From positions 1-35,716 of the forward strand of contig NZ_POJH01000020.1 of the NCBI RefSeq assembly GCF_002960625.1: DNA of 35,716 nucleotides, given 5' to 3'. Numbering within the stretch: position 1 is the stretch's first letter; each line of letters begins with the position of its first letter. The notes under the pieces are model-generated. The model was not told where the DNA came from, did not search any database, and was given only the letters and a program-made list of their open reading frames with translations. The translations under genes were made by a program, and so were the position numbers. The stretch is from Streptococcus suis. Lineage in GTDB: Bacteria > Bacillota > Bacilli > Lactobacillales > Streptococcaceae. Shown here piece after piece: positions 34,227-35,716 of the stretch.

Positions 34227-34631
34227 TTAATCCCGTTTTGTTTTTTCTTTGATCCATTGACTGACATTGGAAAAGGTTTTGCTTTGCTCTGCCTTGCGTT
34301 TTTGTTCCTGGACAAACTCTGCAAAACTCTGCTTGACGCCATCCTTTTGAACCTTGTCCTGCAAGTCTTGCCATTTCTTCTTAAGGTTGCTAGAAGTCCG
34401 TTCGTAGTAGGTTTCCAAAATCTCTTCTTTGGACTTGTAATTGCGGTAGAAGGCATTGCGTGACACACCAGCCTTTCTGACCAACTCGGATACCGAAATC
34501 TGTTTGATGTCCTTTTTTTCTAGGAGAAATAGCAGAGCTGTTTCGATGGATTCTTTGGTCAGTTGATTGGTTTCTTTATTGGATTGATAGAGATTTTTTA
34601 AAGAAGTTGGTGAAATCTTACGTTCTGCCAT
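34227..34631 (-). CDS. Short TetR/AcrR-family regulator
   Basis: A 134-residue protein with a TetR-type DNA-binding domain: TKESIETALLFLLEKKDIKQ (residues 25-44) and the helix-turn-helix ISVSELVRKAGVSRNAFYRN (45-64), then KSKEEILETYYE. Full TetR proteins have about 180-200 residues; here the ligand-binding part is cut to some 60 charged, Lys/Gln-rich residues ending IKEKTKRD, so it may be truncated or have lost effector binding. AGGAAAGG precedes the ATG. It is divergent from degV; an 8-bp-arm palindrome between them is a likely operator. Confidence 0.85.
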   Translation of the reverse strand: MAERKISPTSLKNLYQSNKETNQLTKESIETALLFLLEKKDIKQISVSELVRKAGVSRNAFYRNYKSKEEILETYYERTSSNLKKKWQDLQDKVQKDGVKQSFAEFVQEQKRKAEQSKTFSNVSQWIKEKTKRD

Positions 34632-34655
34632 AGCTTTCCTTTCCTGACTGTTACA

Positions 34656-34699
34656 TCTGAAAGAAAATGCTTTCAGAAGGACTAGTTTAATGATATAAT
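34656..34699 (+). promoter_or_regulatory. Palindromic operator and degV promoter
   Basis: TCTGAAAG (34656-34663) and CTTTCAGA (34670-34677) are perfect inverted arms with a 6-base spacer, centred near the place of a -35 for the extended -10 TGATATAAT (34691-34699). A TetR dimer here would block degV and, lying 25 bases from its own ATG, also its own gene. Confidence 0.55.
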
Positions 34700-34757
34700 T
34701 GTAAGGAAATAGTCTGCTATTGTCAAATAAAAAAGTAACACTAGAAATGAGTAGAAC

Positions 34758-35618
34758 ATGAAAAAATGGAAAATCGTTGCAGATTCAGGCTGTGATTATC
34801 GTCAGTTAAATAACCTTGCCCCTGATACAGAATTTGTCAGTGTGCCCTTGACCATTCAGATTGGTGCAGACACCTTTGTTGACCGGGCTGACTTGGACAT
34901 TGACAAGATGATGGAGGTGATGTATGCCTCTTCTGAAGCTGCTAGTTCTGCCTGTCCAAGTCCACAGGCCTATCAGACAGCATTTGAGGGAGCGGAAAAT
35001 GTTGTTGTTATAACCTTGACAGGTGGTTTGTCAGGTAGTTTCAATGCTGCTCGTGTGGCGCGTGATATGTTTGTCGAGGAACATCCTGAAGTCAATATCC
35101 ATCTCATTGATAGCCTTTCAGCTGGCGGGGAAATGGATTTGATTGTGGATGAAATCAATCGTCTGATTGCTACTGGATTGGAGTTTGATGAGCTTGTACA
35201 AGCCATCACCACCTACCAAGAAAACAGCAAATTGCTCTTTGTACTTGCCAAGGTTGATAATTTGGTCAAAAATGGCCGTCTCAGCAAGCTTGTCGGAACA
35301 GTCGTTGGTCTTCTAAACATCCGTATGGTTGGGGAAGCAAGCAGCGAGGGCAAGCTAGAATTGCTCCAGAAAGCGCGTGGCCATAAGAAATCTGTCACTG
35401 CTGCTTTTGAGGAGATGAAAAAAGCTGGCTACAATGGAGGTCGTATCGTCATGGCCCACCGCAACAATGCTAAATTCTTCCAACAATTTTCAGACTTGGT
35501 CAAAACCCAATTTGCTAATGCAACCATTGAAGAAGTAGCTACATCAGGCCTTTGCTCCTTCTATGCTGAAGAAGGTGGTCTTTTGATGGGCTATGAAATA
35601 AATTCAAAAACATACTAA
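34758..35618 (+). CDS. DegV-family fatty-acid-binding protein
   Basis: A 286-residue DegV/FakB-like protein: the start WKIVADSGCDYRQL, then FVSVPLTIQIG, SACPSPQAYQTAFEG (the Ser/Thr lipid carboxylate-binding loop), LSGSFNAARVA (second lipid-binding loop), LIDSLSAGGEMDLIVDEI and VDNLVKNGRLSKL. FakB proteins deliver bound fatty acids to the kinase FakA for phospholipid synthesis; which fatty acid this one prefers is not readable. The ribosome-binding site is weak. Divergent from the TetR gene, followed by a strong terminator. Confidence 0.92.
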   Translation: MKKWKIVADSGCDYRQLNNLAPDTEFVSVPLTIQIGADTFVDRADLDIDKMMEVMYASSEAASSACPSPQAYQTAFEGAENVVVITLTGGLSGSFNAARVARDMFVEEHPEVNIHLIDSLSAGGEMDLIVDEINRLIATGLEFDELVQAITTYQENSKLLFVLAKVDNLVKNGRLSKLVGTVVGLLNIRMVGEASSEGKLELLQKARGHKKSVTAAFEEMKKAGYNGGRIVMAHRNNAKFFQQFSDLVKTQFANATIEEVATSGLCSFYAEEGGLLMGYEINSKTY

Positions 35619-35622
35619 GATT

Positions 35623-35668
35623 AGTAGTGAGGAAATCTCCGACGGGAGAAAGTACTCACTACTTTTTC
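35623..35668 (+). terminator. Terminator of degV
   Basis: AGTAGTGAG (35623-35631) and CTCACTACT (35655-35663) with an inner TCTCC/GGGAGA stem and T-tract. The remaining bases to the window end show no gene. Confidence 0.9.
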
Positions 35669-35716
35669 TTTATGATAAAGTAGAGGTGTCTTGTTAAGTC
35701 GTAGGGCTTTTTGACT

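Noticed and set aside
34187..34468. Alternative reverse frames overlapping the TetR gene
   Set aside because: No ribosome-binding site and no domain; the 34227-34631 frame carries a clear helix-turn-helix.

Overview
The window looks like a chromosomal segment of a low-GC streptococcus, most probably Streptococcus suis. This is judged from protein flavour, gene order and BOX-like repeats, not from a database search. Typical streptococcal blocks are glmU - Nudix - macP - mtnN, ftsK, rplK-rplA, pyrH-frr-cvfB, yozE/phoH, dinG, proB-proA-proC and degV. Most genes are on the + strand. No tRNA, rRNA or CRISPR array was seen.

Layout. 1-4806 is an accessory edge: the 5' end of a transposase leaving the window on the left, a type I restriction subunit (hsdR) without hsdM or hsdS in view, a GC-rich DUF2829/Tad2-like gene directly behind it, an SDR oxidoreductase and an ASCH protein. 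4873-9099 holds a small unknown gene, glmU, a Nudix hydrolase, macP, mtnN and a convergent cyclophilin lipoprotein. 9244-14305 holds a DUF2500 protein, a SAP-like protein, a LacI-type regulator with a palindromic operator, ftsK and a glyoxalase-like gene. A complete IS3-family element (14327-16010) sits exactly in the loop of the terminator that followed the glyoxalase gene. 16033-19249 holds a DUF3397-like membrane protein, rplK-rplA with two structured leaders, two tandem immunity-like paralogues and a YghU-type GST. 19250-20001 carries no gene but three abutting repeat elements. Then come ytgP, pyrH, frr, cvfB, a ketopantoate reductase, a DUF1801 protein and yozE. 25740-26010 has no convincing gene but shows a promoter with an 11-G spacer tract, a structured transcript and a terminator. 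phoH, a metallo-hydrolase, dinG, the proline operon, a short TetR regulator and degV finish the window.

How the genes work together. glmU makes UDP-GlcNAc for the wall, ytgP is a lipid-linked wall precursor flippase candidate, and macP is a cofactor of a class A PBP. proB-proA-proC is the full glutamate-to-proline route. rplK/rplA appear to carry two copies of one RNA motif, likely L1 autoregulation sites.

Most unusual points: (1) the isolated poly-G promoter/ncRNA candidate at 25782-26007; (2) a two-hairpin module, seen six times in two intergenic regions, whose stems change sequence but keep pairing, matching the boxB architecture of pneumococcal BOX elements; (3) two BOX-like elements with non-standard ends in inverted orientation around proA-proC, one supplying the proB stop codon; (4) the IS in a terminator loop; (5) the GC-rich Tad2-like gene behind hsdR.
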